Shown piece by piece: positions 16,747 to 26,465 of a DNA stretch of 64,000 bases. The notes beneath the pieces were generated by a model, which did not search any database, had not been told where the DNA came from, and saw only the letters and a program-made list of their open reading frames with translations. The position numbers and the translations under genes were made by a program. The first letter of the stretch is position 1. Every line of letters begins with the position of its first letter. The stretch comes from an uncultured bacterium (GTDB lineage Bacteria; Bacillota; Clostridia; Lachnospirales; Lachnospiraceae), in the NCBI GenBank assembly GCA_905214875.1, contig CAJMNR010000003.1, forward strand, positions 1 through 64,000, given 5' to 3'.

Positions 16747-18222
16747 ATGTATGATATGACGAAATATTTACGTTTGGTAGATGAAGTGATTGAAAAGGGA
16801 CCTTACAAAGATAATTGGGCATCGTTAAGCCAGATAAAGGTTCCATCTTGGTTCCCAAAGGCAAAGCTAGGGATTTTTATTCATTGGGGATTATATAGTA
16901 TTCCACAGAACTCCAATGAGTGGTATTCAAGAAACATGTACATAAAAGGCATGCCGGCATATGAACATCATATTAAGACATATGGAAAGCAAAAAGACTT
17001 CGGCTATAAGGATTTTATACCTATGTTTACAGCAGAGAAGTTTGATCCTAAGGAATGGGCTGATCTTATTGAAGAATCAGGTGCCAAATATGTTTTCCCT
17101 GTTGCCGAGCATCATGAAGGATTCCAAATGTATAAAAGTGAGATTTCTCATTGGAATGCATATGAGATGGGACCTAAGAGAGATATTCTTGGAGAGCTCA
17201 AGAATGAGTTTGAGAGTCGTGGACTTATTTTTTGTACGTCTTCTCATAGAGCAGAGCATTGGTTTTTTATGGGGCACGGAAAAGAGTTCGACAGTGATGT
17301 AAAAGAACCTCTGATTCGCGGGGATTTCTATTGGCCAAGTATGCCCGAACCAGAGAATATGGATTTATTTTCAGAACCTTATCCAACGGAGGAATATTTA
17401 CAGGATTGGTTAATTCGTACTTGTGAGATTATCGACCAATATCAGCCAAAAGCATTGTATTTTGACTGGTGGATTCAACATGAAGCATTTAAGCCATATC
17501 TCAAAAAGTTAGCAGCGTATTATTATAATCGTGGTGTTGAATGGGGAAAAGAAGTCATCATTTGTTATAAATACGATGCAATGGCATACGGATGTGGGCT
17601 TGTTGAAGTTGAACGTGGTAAGTTTGCAGATGTGAAACCATTTTATTGGCAGACCGACACATCTGTTGCAAATAACTCTTGGTGTTATACACTTCAGAAT
17701 GATTATAAGACAGCAAGACAGGTCATTTATGAGTTTATAGATATTGTAAGTAAGAATGGTAACATGCTTCTTAATATTGGACCTAAGGGTGACGGTTCCA
17801 TTCCAGAACAGGATGCAAGTATATTAAAAGGACTTGGTGCCTGGTTGAAGGTAAATGGAGAAGCATTTTATGATTCGAGAGTTTGGAAACGGCCAGGAGA
17901 AGGGCCAACAGAAACAAAAGAAGGACATTTTACTGATATGGGTAAATTGGAATACACGTCGCAGGATATGAGATTTACTGTACGAGAGGATTATCTATAT
18001 ACGACAGTATTTGTATATCCTAAGGATGGTAACGTTACAATTACTTCACTTAAGAGGTTAAAGGATCCAAATCAGGCAGTATTCCATGGAATTGTTAAAA
18101 ATGTTGAGATACTGGGATTTGAGGAGACTCCAACATGGGAACACACGGAAGAAGGATTAACAGTACATACGAGTCATGTTGCTTCTGAATTACCAGTCGT
18201 AATAAAGATTCAATTTGCTTAA
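16747..18222 (+). CDS. GH29 alpha-L-fucosidase
   Basis: The product has 491 residues without a signal peptide. GH29 landmarks are WFPKAKLGIFIHWGLYSIP near residue 35, YVFPVAEHHEGFQMYKSE with the conserved His pair, and LYFDWWIQHEAF, in which the Asp near residue 240 is the likely nucleophile. Later blocks include NGNMLLNIGPKGDGSIP, typical of the family C-terminal part of the barrel. The enzyme retains configuration and releases terminal L-fucose. It lies 27 bp after the esterase and 43 bp before the alpha-xylosidase. Confidence 0.95.
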   Translation: MYDMTKYLRLVDEVIEKGPYKDNWASLSQIKVPSWFPKAKLGIFIHWGLYSIPQNSNEWYSRNMYIKGMPAYEHHIKTYGKQKDFGYKDFIPMFTAEKFDPKEWADLIEESGAKYVFPVAEHHEGFQMYKSEISHWNAYEMGPKRDILGELKNEFESRGLIFCTSSHRAEHWFFMGHGKEFDSDVKEPLIRGDFYWPSMPEPENMDLFSEPYPTEEYLQDWLIRTCEIIDQYQPKALYFDWWIQHEAFKPYLKKLAAYYYNRGVEWGKEVIICYKYDAMAYGCGLVEVERGKFADVKPFYWQTDTSVANNSWCYTLQNDYKTARQVIYEFIDIVSKNGNMLLNIGPKGDGSIPEQDASILKGLGAWLKVNGEAFYDSRVWKRPGEGPTETKEGHFTDMGKLEYTSQDMRFTVREDYLYTTVFVYPKDGNVTITSLKRLKDPNQAVFHGIVKNVEILGFEETPTWEHTEEGLTVHTSHVASELPVVIKIQFA

Positions 18223-18265
18223 AAAAATAATGTAAAAAAATAATGTAAATAGAGAGGGGATTATC

Positions 18266-20611
18266 ATGAAATTCAGTAATGGATGTTGGTTACAAAAGGA
18301 AGGCACAGAGTGCTTAACACCTGCAGAGGTTTATTTTACAAAGATTAAGGAAAATGAAGTTCAATTATGTGCACCTACACACAAAATCAACCATAGAGGT
18401 GATACATTAGGTGGAGCAAATATTACAGTAAAAATTAGTGCTCCAATGCCAGAAGTGATTCGTGTAAAAGCTTATCACTATGCAGGGGTACAGAAAAAAG
18501 CTCCTGAGTTTGAATTAAATATTGATGAAACAGCAGCTTTAGATGCAGAAGAAACAGAGGACAAAGTAATTGTAAGAAGTGGTTCTCTTCGTCTTGAAAT
18601 AAATAAAGAAGACTGGTTAATGTCTTACTATAGAGGCGATGAATTAATCACGAAATCTGGTAGAAGAGATCTTGCATACATGAAGACGGATTGGAAAGGA
18701 ATTGCTTATGATGATGGTTTAGAACATGATACCTATATGAGACAGCAGTTAAGCCTTGGGGTAGGTGAACTGATATATGGTTTCGGTGAAAAGTTCAGCC
18801 CATTTGTAAAGAATGGTCAGACAGTTCAAATCTGGAATAAAGATAGTGGTACATCTACAGAGGATTCCTATAAGAGCATTCCATTTTATGTTTCTAATAA
18901 AGGATATGGTATCTTTGTTAATAACTCCGGTAAAGTAGAATTTGAAGTTGCAACTGAAAATGTTGCAAAAGTTGAGTTTAGTGTTGTTGGAGAAGAATTA
19001 GACTATTTCTTCTTTAATGGTCCTTCGATGAAGGAAGTACTTACTCGCTATACAGATTTGACAGGAAAACCTTCTCTTCCAGCACCTTGGACATTCGGTT
19101 TATGGTTATCTACTTCATTTACAACAAATTATGATGAGAAGACTGTAAATGAATTTGTTGATGGCATGTTTGAACGTGGAATTCCTTTAAGAGTATTTCA
19201 CTTTGACTGCTTCTGGATGAAAGATTTCCACTGGTCAGATTTCATTTGGGATTCAAGAGTTTTCCCAGATCCAGTTGGCATGTTAAAACGATTAAAAGCA
19301 AAAGGACTAAAGATTTGTGTTTGGATTAACTCTTACATTGGACAGGAATCCAGCTTATTTGAAGAAGGTATGGAAAAGGGATACTTTATCAAACGTAAGA
19401 ATGGCGATGTATGGCAATGGGATATGTGGCAGCCAGGTATGGCAATTGTAGACTTTACAAATCCAGAAGCTTATAAATGGTTCCAAGATAAATTGGAAGT
19501 ATTATTAGATATGGGTGTTGACTGCTTTAAGACAGACTTTGGTGAAAGAATTCCAACGGAAGCAAAATACTTTAATGGTGCTGATCCTGTTAAGATGCAT
19601 AATTACTATACATATCTTTACAACAAATGTGTATATGAATTATTAGAGCGTAAGAAAGGCAAAAAAGATGCCGTTTTATTTGCAAGAAGTGCAACAGTTG
19701 GTGGACAGAAATTCCCAGTACACTGGGGCGGTGATTGCTGGTCTGATTACGAATCAATGGAACAGAGCTTACGTGGTGGATTGTCCTTAACGATGTCTGG
19801 ATTTGGTTACTGGAGTCATGATATCGGTGGATTTGAAAATCAATCAACGGCAGATGTTTATAAACGTTGGGCAGCGTTTGGACTATTATCATCTCACAGC
19901 CGTTTACATGGTTCTACTTCTTACCGTGTACCTTGGGCATACGATGATGAAGCAGTAGATGTTGTTAGATTCTTTACAAAATTAAAAGCTAGTATCATGC
20001 CTTATCTTTACCGTAATGCGATTGAAACTAGCAAGACTGGTGTTCCAACAATGCGAAGCATGGTTCTTGAATTTACAGACGATCCAAATGTAGCTTATAT
20101 TGATAAGCAATACATGTTAGGTGATTCTATCATGGTTGCACCAATCTTTAATGATCAAAGCATGGCAAAATTTTATTTACCAGAAGGTACTTGGACAAGC
20201 TTCTTAACTGGAGATGTTTATGAAGGTGGTAAGTGGTATACAGAGAAACATGGCTACTTAAGTATTCCAATGCTTGTTAAGGAAAATAGTATGGTTGCTG
20301 TTGGAGCTCGTAATGATGTTGCAGATTATGATTATGCTGAAAATGTAGCATTAAGAATCTATAATCTAAATGAGGGGAAAGAAACAGGTACAGTAGTATA
20401 TGGCCTTGATAATGAGGTAGAACTTACTGCAAATGCTGTTAGAGAAGGTAACACAATTACCGTAACAGTGGATACAAATAAGCCTTACAGCATTGTATTA
20501 GTTAACAAAGGGGTTGTTAACGTGGCAAATGGAAGTGTTGCACAAGAAGGCAATAATGCAGTAATTACACCAGCTGAAGGGCAAAACGTGGTTACAATTA
20601 CAGTAGAATAG
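18266..20611 (+). CDS. GH31 alpha-xylosidase (YicI-like)
   Basis: The product has 781 residues, close to E. coli YicI (772), with no signal peptide. The nucleophile Asp is in CFKTDFGERIP (about residue 424) and the acid/base Asp in HWGGDCWSDYESM (about residue 490). The KTDFGE version of the GH31 motif separates alpha-xylosidases from alpha-glucosidases. The N-terminal domain and the C-terminal beta domains are complete. It should remove alpha-1,6-xylose from the non-reducing end of xyloglucan oligosaccharides (isoprimeverose type). It ends the esterase-fucosidase-xylosidase unit. Confidence 0.95.
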   Translation: MKFSNGCWLQKEGTECLTPAEVYFTKIKENEVQLCAPTHKINHRGDTLGGANITVKISAPMPEVIRVKAYHYAGVQKKAPEFELNIDETAALDAEETEDKVIVRSGSLRLEINKEDWLMSYYRGDELITKSGRRDLAYMKTDWKGIAYDDGLEHDTYMRQQLSLGVGELIYGFGEKFSPFVKNGQTVQIWNKDSGTSTEDSYKSIPFYVSNKGYGIFVNNSGKVEFEVATENVAKVEFSVVGEELDYFFFNGPSMKEVLTRYTDLTGKPSLPAPWTFGLWLSTSFTTNYDEKTVNEFVDGMFERGIPLRVFHFDCFWMKDFHWSDFIWDSRVFPDPVGMLKRLKAKGLKICVWINSYIGQESSLFEEGMEKGYFIKRKNGDVWQWDMWQPGMAIVDFTNPEAYKWFQDKLEVLLDMGVDCFKTDFGERIPTEAKYFNGADPVKMHNYYTYLYNKCVYELLERKKGKKDAVLFARSATVGGQKFPVHWGGDCWSDYESMEQSLRGGLSLTMSGFGYWSHDIGGFENQSTADVYKRWAAFGLLSSHSRLHGSTSYRVPWAYDDEAVDVVRFFTKLKASIMPYLYRNAIETSKTGVPTMRSMVLEFTDDPNVAYIDKQYMLGDSIMVAPIFNDQSMAKFYLPEGTWTSFLTGDVYEGGKWYTEKHGYLSIPMLVKENSMVAVGARNDVADYDYAENVALRIYNLNEGKETGTVVYGLDNEVELTANAVREGNTITVTVDTNKPYSIVLVNKGVVNVANGSVAQEGNNAVITPAEGQNVVTITVE

Positions 20612-20627
20612 TTTAAAGATCAGATAG

Positions 20628-20668
20628 ACCTGACAAGATACCGAGAGGTTGATTGTCAGGTTTATTTT
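20628..20668 (+). terminator. Weak terminator after the glycosidase cluster
   Basis: ACCTGACAA (20628-20636) pairs with TTGTCAGGT (20653-20661), followed by TTATTTTG. Confidence 0.6.
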
Positions 20669-20702
20669 GTTATAATGGAAGAAAAACGATATGAGGTGAC
20701 TT

Positions 20703-21143
20703 ATGGTCCGTAAAATTACTAGAAATGATAAAGAGCAGTATATTAAGTTTGCCAGTCAATTTTATAAAACAGATGCAGTGCTTCATGATATTCCAAACGA
20801 ACATTTTGAATGTACATTTGAAGAAATGATGCGAAGCGATGAGTATGCAATCGGATATATGTTAGAGCATCAAGGAGAGGCAGCAGGATATGCGTTACTT
20901 GCAAAGACGTTTTCTCAAGAGGCTGGTGGAATCGTGATTTGGATTGAAGAGCTTTATATAGATGAGAAATTTAGAGGACTTGGACTTGGAAGTGAATTTT
21001 TCGCTTATATGGAAGAGAACAAGGGAAAAGAAGTAAAGCGAATCCGTCTTGAAGTAGAGGATTATAATACAAGAGCAATTGCATTATATAAGCGAATGGG
21101 ATTTGAGCCTTTAGAGTATATTCAAATGATGAGAGAATACTAA
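20703..21143 (+). CDS. GNAT family N-acetyltransferase
   Basis: The product has 146 residues. It has the GNAT acetyl-CoA loop ELYIDEKFRGLGLGSEFFAYM (R-G-x-G-x-G/S) near residues 81-101 and the C-terminal NTRAIALYKRMGFEPLEYIQM. The N-terminal half with DIPNEHFECTFEEMM should shape the acceptor site. The substrate is unknown. A TGAGGTGAC site lies just before the ATG. It is a single-gene unit before tRNA-Arg. Confidence 0.88.
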   Translation: MVRKITRNDKEQYIKFASQFYKTDAVLHDIPNEHFECTFEEMMRSDEYAIGYMLEHQGEAAGYALLAKTFSQEAGGIVIWIEELYIDEKFRGLGLGSEFFAYMEENKGKEVKRIRLEVEDYNTRAIALYKRMGFEPLEYIQMMREY

Positions 21144-21157
21144 TTTTTATACAAAAG

Positions 21158-21186
21158 TTGACTTGAAACAAAGATATCGGTATAAT
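21158..21186 (+). promoter_or_regulatory. Promoter of tRNA-Arg
   Basis: TTGACT (21158-21163) and TATAAT (21181-21186) are separated by 17 bp, 28 bp before the tRNA. Confidence 0.88.
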
Positions 21187-21214
21187 AAAGATGTTAGACT
21201 TACCACACATTTAT

Positions 21215-21288
21215 GCATCTATAGCTCAGTTGGATAGAGCGACCGCCTCCTAAGCGGTAGGCCGCTGGTTCGAATCCAGTTAGGTGCA
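21215..21288 (+). tRNA. tRNA-Arg (anticodon CCU, reads AGG)
   Basis: A 74-nt cloverleaf: acceptor GCATCTA pairs with TAGGTGC, D-loop AGTTGGATA, anticodon stem ACCGC/GCGGT around loop CTCCTAA, and T-loop TTCGAAT. The discriminator base is A and CCA is not encoded. Confidence 0.97.
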
Positions 21289-21296
21289 GGAAATTG

Positions 21297-21333
21297 GAAC
21301 TGTAATGCAGAAATGCTTACAGTTCTTTTTTTA
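21297..21333 (+). terminator. Terminator of tRNA-Arg
   Basis: GAACTGTAATGCA and TGCTTACAGTTC pair with one bulge around GAAA, followed by T7. Confidence 0.85.
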
Positions 21334-21431
21334 ATTCATGGGGAACTTACCTGTGCGAATTTTATCTCATATTGCGATAATTATGTGGTATAATAGCTAT
21401 AAAATTGAATAGGAACTAGAGAGGAGACATC

Positions 21432-21752
21432 ATGTTACGAAAGATTGCAAACATATTTTTTACGCTATTTTTTATCGCATCCATTATTTTTGAAAGTTAT
21501 TGCATACTGGAATGTGGAGATAGTGTAATTATTGTAGTATGTGGTGGACTAGTTGTTGTAATTGCTGCATTTTTATTTATAGATGTTTTAGTTAGTGTCT
21601 ATACTAGAGAAAGAGATTATATTCTCGAAAAGCAGGCTGAGCAGCAGAAAGAGGCAGCAATGATTATTGGTAAAGAACTTCAAGAAGTGCTTAAATACCA
21701 GAAAGCACTTTATGCAGTTACTAAAAAGAATGAAAAATCAGGTGAAAACTAG
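21432..21752 (+). CDS. Small membrane protein of unknown function
   Basis: The product has 106 residues. Two hydrophobic helices (about residues 7-24 and 32-56) are separated by a short Cys-containing turn (CILECGDS). A charged helical tail of ~45 residues should lie in the cytoplasm. A GAGAGGAGA site is placed correctly before the ATG. It lies 12 bp before the exonuclease gene, so the two are probably cotranscribed. No family was recognised. Confidence 0.7.
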   Translation: MLRKIANIFFTLFFIASIIFESYCILECGDSVIIVVCGGLVVVIAAFLFIDVLVSVYTRERDYILEKQAEQQKEAAMIIGKELQEVLKYQKALYAVTKKNEKSGEN

Positions 21753-21764
21753 AATGGAGACTCA

Positions 21765-22721
21765 ATGAACTATATTGTAGTGGATTTGGAATGGAATCAA
21801 AGCCCACTAGGGAAGGGGACTGAACTAAAGGAGATTCCATTTGAAATTATAGAGATTGGTGCAGTTAAGGTAAATGAAGAAAATGAATACGTGGATGAAT
21901 TTCATGAATATGTATATCCAAGTGTTTATTCAGAGCTACATCATCACACACAGGAATTATTACAGATTGACCGTAAGACCTTAGAGCTTGCCGCGCCATT
22001 TCCGGAAGTAATTCATCGATTTATTAAATGGTGTGGAGAAGAGTACATGTTTTGTACATGGGGCGCCATGGACTTAACGGAATTACAGCGTAATATGCAC
22101 TTTTACAACTTAGGGGAGTTATTGGTTGGACCGATTCGTTTTTATGATATCCAAAAATTATTTTCGATGCAATTTGAAAGTAAAAGAGTGGCACACACGT
22201 TAGAGTATGCAGTAGACTATATGAATATACAGAAGTCAGATAGCTTTCATAGTGCAATTAATGATGCCAGATACACAGCGGAAATCTTTACTGGACTGGA
22301 GCGAGAACTACGTCGTAATTTTTCTATCGATAGTTTTTGTAATCCAAAGTCAAAACAGGAAGAAATCTATGTGGTATTTGATACCTATTCAAAATACATT
22401 TCAAGGGAATTTGATTCTAAAGAGGAAGCAATTGAGGATAGGGATGTAAAGGGAAGTGTCTGCTATCTATGTGGAAAGAAAGCAGCAAAGAAAGTGAAAT
22501 GGTTTTCAAGCAATACGAAAAACTATTATTGTCTTGCTTATTGCAGAACCCATGGCTACTTAAAGGGAAAGATTCGTATGAAGAAGACCCAGGAAGGAAA
22601 AGTCTATGTCATCAAAGTATTAAAGCTTGTAGATGAAGCAGGAGCAGATGCAATAAGAGAAAAACAGAGATTACTTCGGATTAAACGAAAACAACGTAGG
22701 AATCGTAAGAATAAATTATAA
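21765..22721 (+). CDS. DEDDh 3'-5' exonuclease with C-terminal cysteine-rich tail
   Basis: The product has 318 residues. The N-terminal ~185 residues form a DnaQ/KapD-like exonuclease: Exo I IVVDLEWNQ (Asp and Glu), Exo II WGAMDLTELQ, and Exo III HSAINDARYTAEIF with the His and Asp of the DEDDh type. The remaining ~130 residues hold a CYLCGKK...YYCLAYCRTHGY region, which looks like a small zinc-binding module, and a very basic end. It could trim RNA or DNA 3' ends; the substrate is not known. Confidence 0.85.
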   Translation: MNYIVVDLEWNQSPLGKGTELKEIPFEIIEIGAVKVNEENEYVDEFHEYVYPSVYSELHHHTQELLQIDRKTLELAAPFPEVIHRFIKWCGEEYMFCTWGAMDLTELQRNMHFYNLGELLVGPIRFYDIQKLFSMQFESKRVAHTLEYAVDYMNIQKSDSFHSAINDARYTAEIFTGLERELRRNFSIDSFCNPKSKQEEIYVVFDTYSKYISREFDSKEEAIEDRDVKGSVCYLCGKKAAKKVKWFSSNTKNYYCLAYCRTHGYLKGKIRMKKTQEGKVYVIKVLKLVDEAGADAIREKQRLLRIKRKQRRNRKNKL

Positions 22722-22757
22722 AAAGCTAGACAATGAAATCATTGCCTAGCTTTTTTT
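22722..22757. terminator. Bidirectional terminator between exonuclease and dacF genes
   Basis: AAAGCTAGACAATG and CATTGCCTAGCTTT pair with one mismatch around AAAT, with A and T runs on both sides. Confidence 0.88.
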
Positions 22758-24182
22758 GTACTTATTATATAGATTGGTTACATTTCTAGTTCTACGTCTG
22801 GAAGCATAATAATGTTTACGTCTTCTATAACGTAATACACGTAATGTAATATAAAGTGCAAGGATAATGAAAACAATGATTCCGAATAGAATCATAAGAT
22901 TTCGTTTTGCATTGCGGTTGCTAAGTTTAAAAATATCAGAGAGGGATTTTGTCGTTCCTTCTTTTTCTACAACCTTTGTTTGGGTTTCTAACTTATTAAC
23001 GGTTTTTGTCTTATCATAGAGAATGTCATTTTGACCTACGGTTACGCCTTCTAGCGTATACGTAACCTTGCCAATTACATTGGGCTTGCTAGGATCAATT
23101 TCAACATTATCATAGTATTCGACATTTTGGACGACATCCGCGACCTTCTTGGTTGTTGGAATAATTACTGTGTTATTTCCGCTGATGGAAATAGGAGCCT
23201 GTGAACTGTTAAAGATACTGTTATATCTTGTAAACAGCTTGTCTTCTTTGATTGTTGGTATGGAGTTTTGTTCTCCTACCGTATATACTTTGTAGTTTTG
23301 AAAGAAGAAGTCAAACAGACTGATTGTATCAGTATAGACATTCTTATCTACATAAACAGAGTGTCCTTTTAATACTACAGTGACTAATTCAATGCCATCT
23401 TTTTTTGCAGCAGTAACAAGTGTGTTACCCGCTTCATTTGTAAATCCGGTTTTACCACAAAGTGCATAGTCATAGCCGTATTTTGGGCTTGATGTTGGGT
23501 TTACCATCTGATGATGGTTGGATAGATAACGGATTTCTTTATATTTATTTGTTGGTTGAATCTGATAGCGTTTAGTAGATGCTATCGTTCTAAAGTTTTT
23601 ATTTTGCATTGCTGCACGCATGATTAATGCCATATCATGTGCAGTTGTATAGTGATTGTCTTCATAAAGACCATTTGGATTATTAAAGTGTGTATTAGTA
23701 GCACCAAGTTCCTTTGCACGCTCGTTCATCATATCTGCGAACTTGGAAACACTTCCGGCTACATGGATTGCAACGGCATTGGATACTTCGTTGGCTGATG
23801 CAAGCATAACGGCATAAAGACTATCTTCCATGCTTAGTTTTTCACCAACAGTTGCACCGATATGAGTTGCTTGATATTCCATATTGTAGAAGGCATCCTG
23901 TGTAAAGGTTACAGTTTCATTTAAGGAACAGTTTTCTACTGCTAATAATGTTGTCATGATCTTAGTGATACTTGCAGGATAGCGTTTGGAATTCATATCT
24001 TTAGAATAAAGAACGGTTCCGGTACTAACTTCCATAACGACAGCACTTTCGCCATCGATACTTGGGCCTTTGGGCCAGTTTGATTTTACAGTGTTACTTG
24101 CATATGCTGTGTTAGAAAACACGAGCACAAACAATAAATTTATAATAATGAATGTTTTCAAATAATTTCGTTTATGTTCCAT
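22746..24182 (-). CDS. dacF: D-alanyl-D-alanine carboxypeptidase (DacF-type, S11 penicillin-binding protein)
   Basis: The product has 478 residues. A signal peptide (hydrophobic residues about 11-27, ending AYAS) exports it. The S11 catalytic motifs are S-x-x-K in YPASITKIM, S-x-N in LASANEVSN, and KTG in CGKTGFTNEAG. A PBP5-like C-terminal beta domain follows, then a membrane span (about residues 430-452) and a strongly basic tail instead of the usual amphipathic anchor. It removes the terminal D-Ala of peptidoglycan pentapeptides, limiting cross-linking. Sporulation control is known for DacF in Bacillus but is not shown here. Confidence 0.93.
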   Translation of the reverse strand: MEHKRNYLKTFIIINLLFVLVFSNTAYASNTVKSNWPKGPSIDGESAVVMEVSTGTVLYSKDMNSKRYPASITKIMTTLLAVENCSLNETVTFTQDAFYNMEYQATHIGATVGEKLSMEDSLYAVMLASANEVSNAVAIHVAGSVSKFADMMNERAKELGATNTHFNNPNGLYEDNHYTTAHDMALIMRAAMQNKNFRTIASTKRYQIQPTNKYKEIRYLSNHHQMVNPTSSPKYGYDYALCGKTGFTNEAGNTLVTAAKKDGIELVTVVLKGHSVYVDKNVYTDTISLFDFFFQNYKVYTVGEQNSIPTIKEDKLFTRYNSIFNSSQAPISISGNNTVIIPTTKKVADVVQNVEYYDNVEIDPSKPNVIGKVTYTLEGVTVGQNDILYDKTKTVNKLETQTKVVEKEGTTKSLSDIFKLSNRNAKRNLMILFGIIVFIILALYITLRVLRYRRRKHYYASRRRTRNVTNLYNKYKKS

Positions 24183-24293
24183 AGATACTCCCTTTCAGCC
24201 GTTTATATCAAGTTAGGCAGTATCTTAATTATAGAATATTTCTTTTTCTCTATCAATATAAATATTAAAAAATAAAATGATAGCTAAAAAAAG

Positions 24294-24336
24294 AAAAAGA
24301 ATTGAAACAGAGTGAACTTTGAATCAATTCTTTTTA
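24294..24336 (-). terminator. Terminator of the V-type ATPase operon
   Basis: AAAAAGAATTGA (24294-24305) and TCAATTCTTTTT (24324-24335) are perfect complements, placed just after the subunit D stop codon on the minus strand. Confidence 0.85.
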
Positions 24337-24343
24337 TCTAGTT

Positions 24344-24964
24344 TTATCCTTTGGAATGCATACGTTTAATGACCTTCAACCTTGTAAATTCTTCACGTTC
24401 TTTTTCCTCCAGAGCATTTTGAATGCTGACAGTAAGGCTCGTATACATAGGGATTGTAATATTCTGAAGTGCATTTGCACGTTTCTGAGTTTTCTTTATG
24501 TTATTGGCAAGACGGTAAGCCGAGTTCTCAATGCTCGATAAACGGATTGTTAACTGTTTTACCTTAATAAATTCCTTCGTAGCTCGATCTAGGGAAAGCC
24601 TTGTATCATAAAATGCGTAGGAAGGAGCATCCTCGCTGCGCTTTGATTCTACAAGGGGAATTTCTGTTCCCATAATGGAGCGGTATTTGATTGTAATGGA
24701 ATCTTCAATGGGAACCGTCCGGGAAAGCGCTTCAACATTCTTAATCCCCATTTCAATATTAGCATGCTGTAATGCCTTATATGCAGAGCTGAAAGTAACA
24801 TCGATTTCATTCTGAATGTTGGATGCTTCATCAATTAGTTCCATCAGTTCACGAATTAGGATGTTACGTTTCTTATCCATTAGTTCAAACCCTTGTTTTG
24901 CAAGGGCGAGGGAGTTCTTTGCCAATATTAAGTTACCTTTGGTAGGAAACATATTTGGATTCAT
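24344..24964 (-). CDS. ntpD: V-type ATP synthase subunit D
   Basis: The product has 206 residues, the usual length. Subunit D is the central rotor shaft running through the A3B3 head. The N-terminal PTKGNLILAKNSLALAKQGFELMDKKRNIL is the conserved coiled-coil start. It is last in the nine-gene operon, 11 bp after subunit B. The C-terminal helix is basic (EREEFTRLKVIKRMHSKG). Confidence 0.96.
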   Translation of the reverse strand: MNPNMFPTKGNLILAKNSLALAKQGFELMDKKRNILIRELMELIDEASNIQNEIDVTFSSAYKALQHANIEMGIKNVEALSRTVPIEDSITIKYRSIMGTEIPLVESKRSEDAPSYAFYDTRLSLDRATKEFIKVKQLTIRLSSIENSAYRLANNIKKTQKRANALQNITIPMYTSLTVSIQNALEEKEREEFTRLKVIKRMHSKG

Positions 24965-24975
24965 TTACTCACCCC

Positions 24976-26451
24976 TTATGATTTTGACGTTTCTGCAAGA
25001 GGTTGTGGTTCGGGAGTAGCATCTGTAGGAACTGCATCTTCCTCATCAACGGAGTCTACATCCACGTCCTCTTCGATTGCTGCATGATAGTATTTATCAA
25101 GAATCTTAGTATCAATACGATCAAGTTCTTCTCTTGGAAGGATAGATAAAAGATCCCAGCCAAGATCTAATGTTTCTTCAATCGTTCTATTTTCATTAAT
25201 CCCTTGACCGACAAATTCATGTTCAAAACGAGTTCCAAACTTCAAGTATCTCTTATCTAAGTCTGAAAGTTCATCTTCACCAATAACGCTTGCTAAGTTT
25301 CTAGCATCTCCTACATGTGCGTAAGCGGAGAATAACTGGTTGGCAAGATCATTATGATCTTCTCTTGTATAGCCTTTACCAATACCATCTTTCATCAGAC
25401 GGGATAGGGATGGAAGTACGTTGATTGGAGGATAGATGGCTTTTTGATGCAAGCTTCTTTCCAATACGATTTGTCCTTCTGTAATGTATCCGGTCAAGTC
25501 AGGGATTGGATGGGTGATATCATCATTTGGCATTGTTAAGATTGGAATTTGTGTTACCGATCCTGGCTTTCCAGCAACGATTCCTGCACGTTCATAAATA
25601 GTTGCAAGTTCACTATATAGATAGCCTGGATAGCCTTTTCTGGATGGAATCTCACCTTTGGAAGAGGAGACTTCACGCATTGCTTCTGCAAAGGAAGTCA
25701 TATCTGTCAAGATTACTAGAATATGCATTCCTTTTTCAAAAGCAAGATATTCGGCAGCAGTAAGGGCTACTTTTGGAGTGATTAGACGCTCTACTACTGG
25801 ATCGTTTGCTAGATTTAAATACATGGTAACATGATCAGAAGCGCCACTTTCTTCAAAGGCTCGTCTGAAGTATTCAGCAACATCATGTTTTACGCCCATG
25901 GCTGCAAACACGATGGCAAATTCTTCATCGGTATCTCCGCCAAGAGAAGCCTGACGGACAATTTGTGCGGCTAATTGATCATGTGGAAGACCATTTCCTG
26001 AAAAGATCGGAAGCTTCTGCCCACGAATTAATGTGGTAAGACAATCAATTGCAGAAATACCAGTACGGATATAGTTACGTGGATATTCTCTGGCAACCGG
26101 ATTTAGTGGCTGACCATTGACATCTCGTTTATCATCACTGACGATTGCGCCTAATCCGTCAATTGGCTGTCCTAAACCATTAAAAGTTCTGCCTAGGATT
26201 CCTTCAGAAAGTGGAATTTCCATAGGGTGACCAGTTAGTTTTGTATGCGTATTCTTTAAGGACATATCATCGGTATTACCAAATACCTGAATGACAGCTT
26301 TATCTTCATAACATTCTACAATACGTCCTAGTTTTTTATCTGTTCCATCAACGGTTAGTTCAACGATTTCCTCGAAGGAAGCTCCTTGAACACCTTCTAA
26401 TGCTATAAGGGGACCGTTAATCTCACTTAATCCTAAATATTCAATTGACAT
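24976..26451 (-). CDS. ntpB: V-type ATP synthase subunit B
   Basis: The product has 491 residues. The non-catalytic nucleotide-site subunit B is recognised by [38 protein letters not shown] (no Walker A Lys-Thr, as expected), and [20 protein letters not shown]. It is about 25-30 residues longer than usual, because of a C-terminal tail rich in Asp, Glu and Pro (after residue 455). The function of the tail is unknown. It forms the A3B3 head with subunit A, encoded 14 bp upstream. Confidence 0.97.
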   Translation of the reverse strand: MSIEYLGLSEINGPLIALEGVQGASFEEIVELTVDGTDKKLGRIVECYEDKAVIQVFGNTDDMSLKNTHTKLTGHPMEIPLSEGILGRTFNGLGQPIDGLGAIVSDDKRDVNGQPLNPVAREYPRNYIRTGISAIDCLTTLIRGQKLPIFSGNGLPHDQLAAQIVRQASLGGDTDEEFAIVFAAMGVKHDVAEYFRRAFEESGASDHVTMYLNLANDPVVERLITPKVALTAAEYLAFEKGMHILVILTDMTSFAEAMREVSSSKGEIPSRKGYPGYLYSELATIYERAGIVAGKPGSVTQIPILTMPNDDITHPIPDLTGYITEGQIVLERSLHQKAIYPPINVLPSLSRLMKDGIGKGYTREDHNDLANQLFSAYAHVGDARNLASVIGEDELSDLDKRYLKFGTRFEHEFVGQGINENRTIEETLDLGWDLLSILPREELDRIDTKILDKYYHAAIEEDVDVDSVDEEDAVPTDATPEPQPLAETSKS

Positions 26452-26465
26452 TAAAGAATCCCTCC

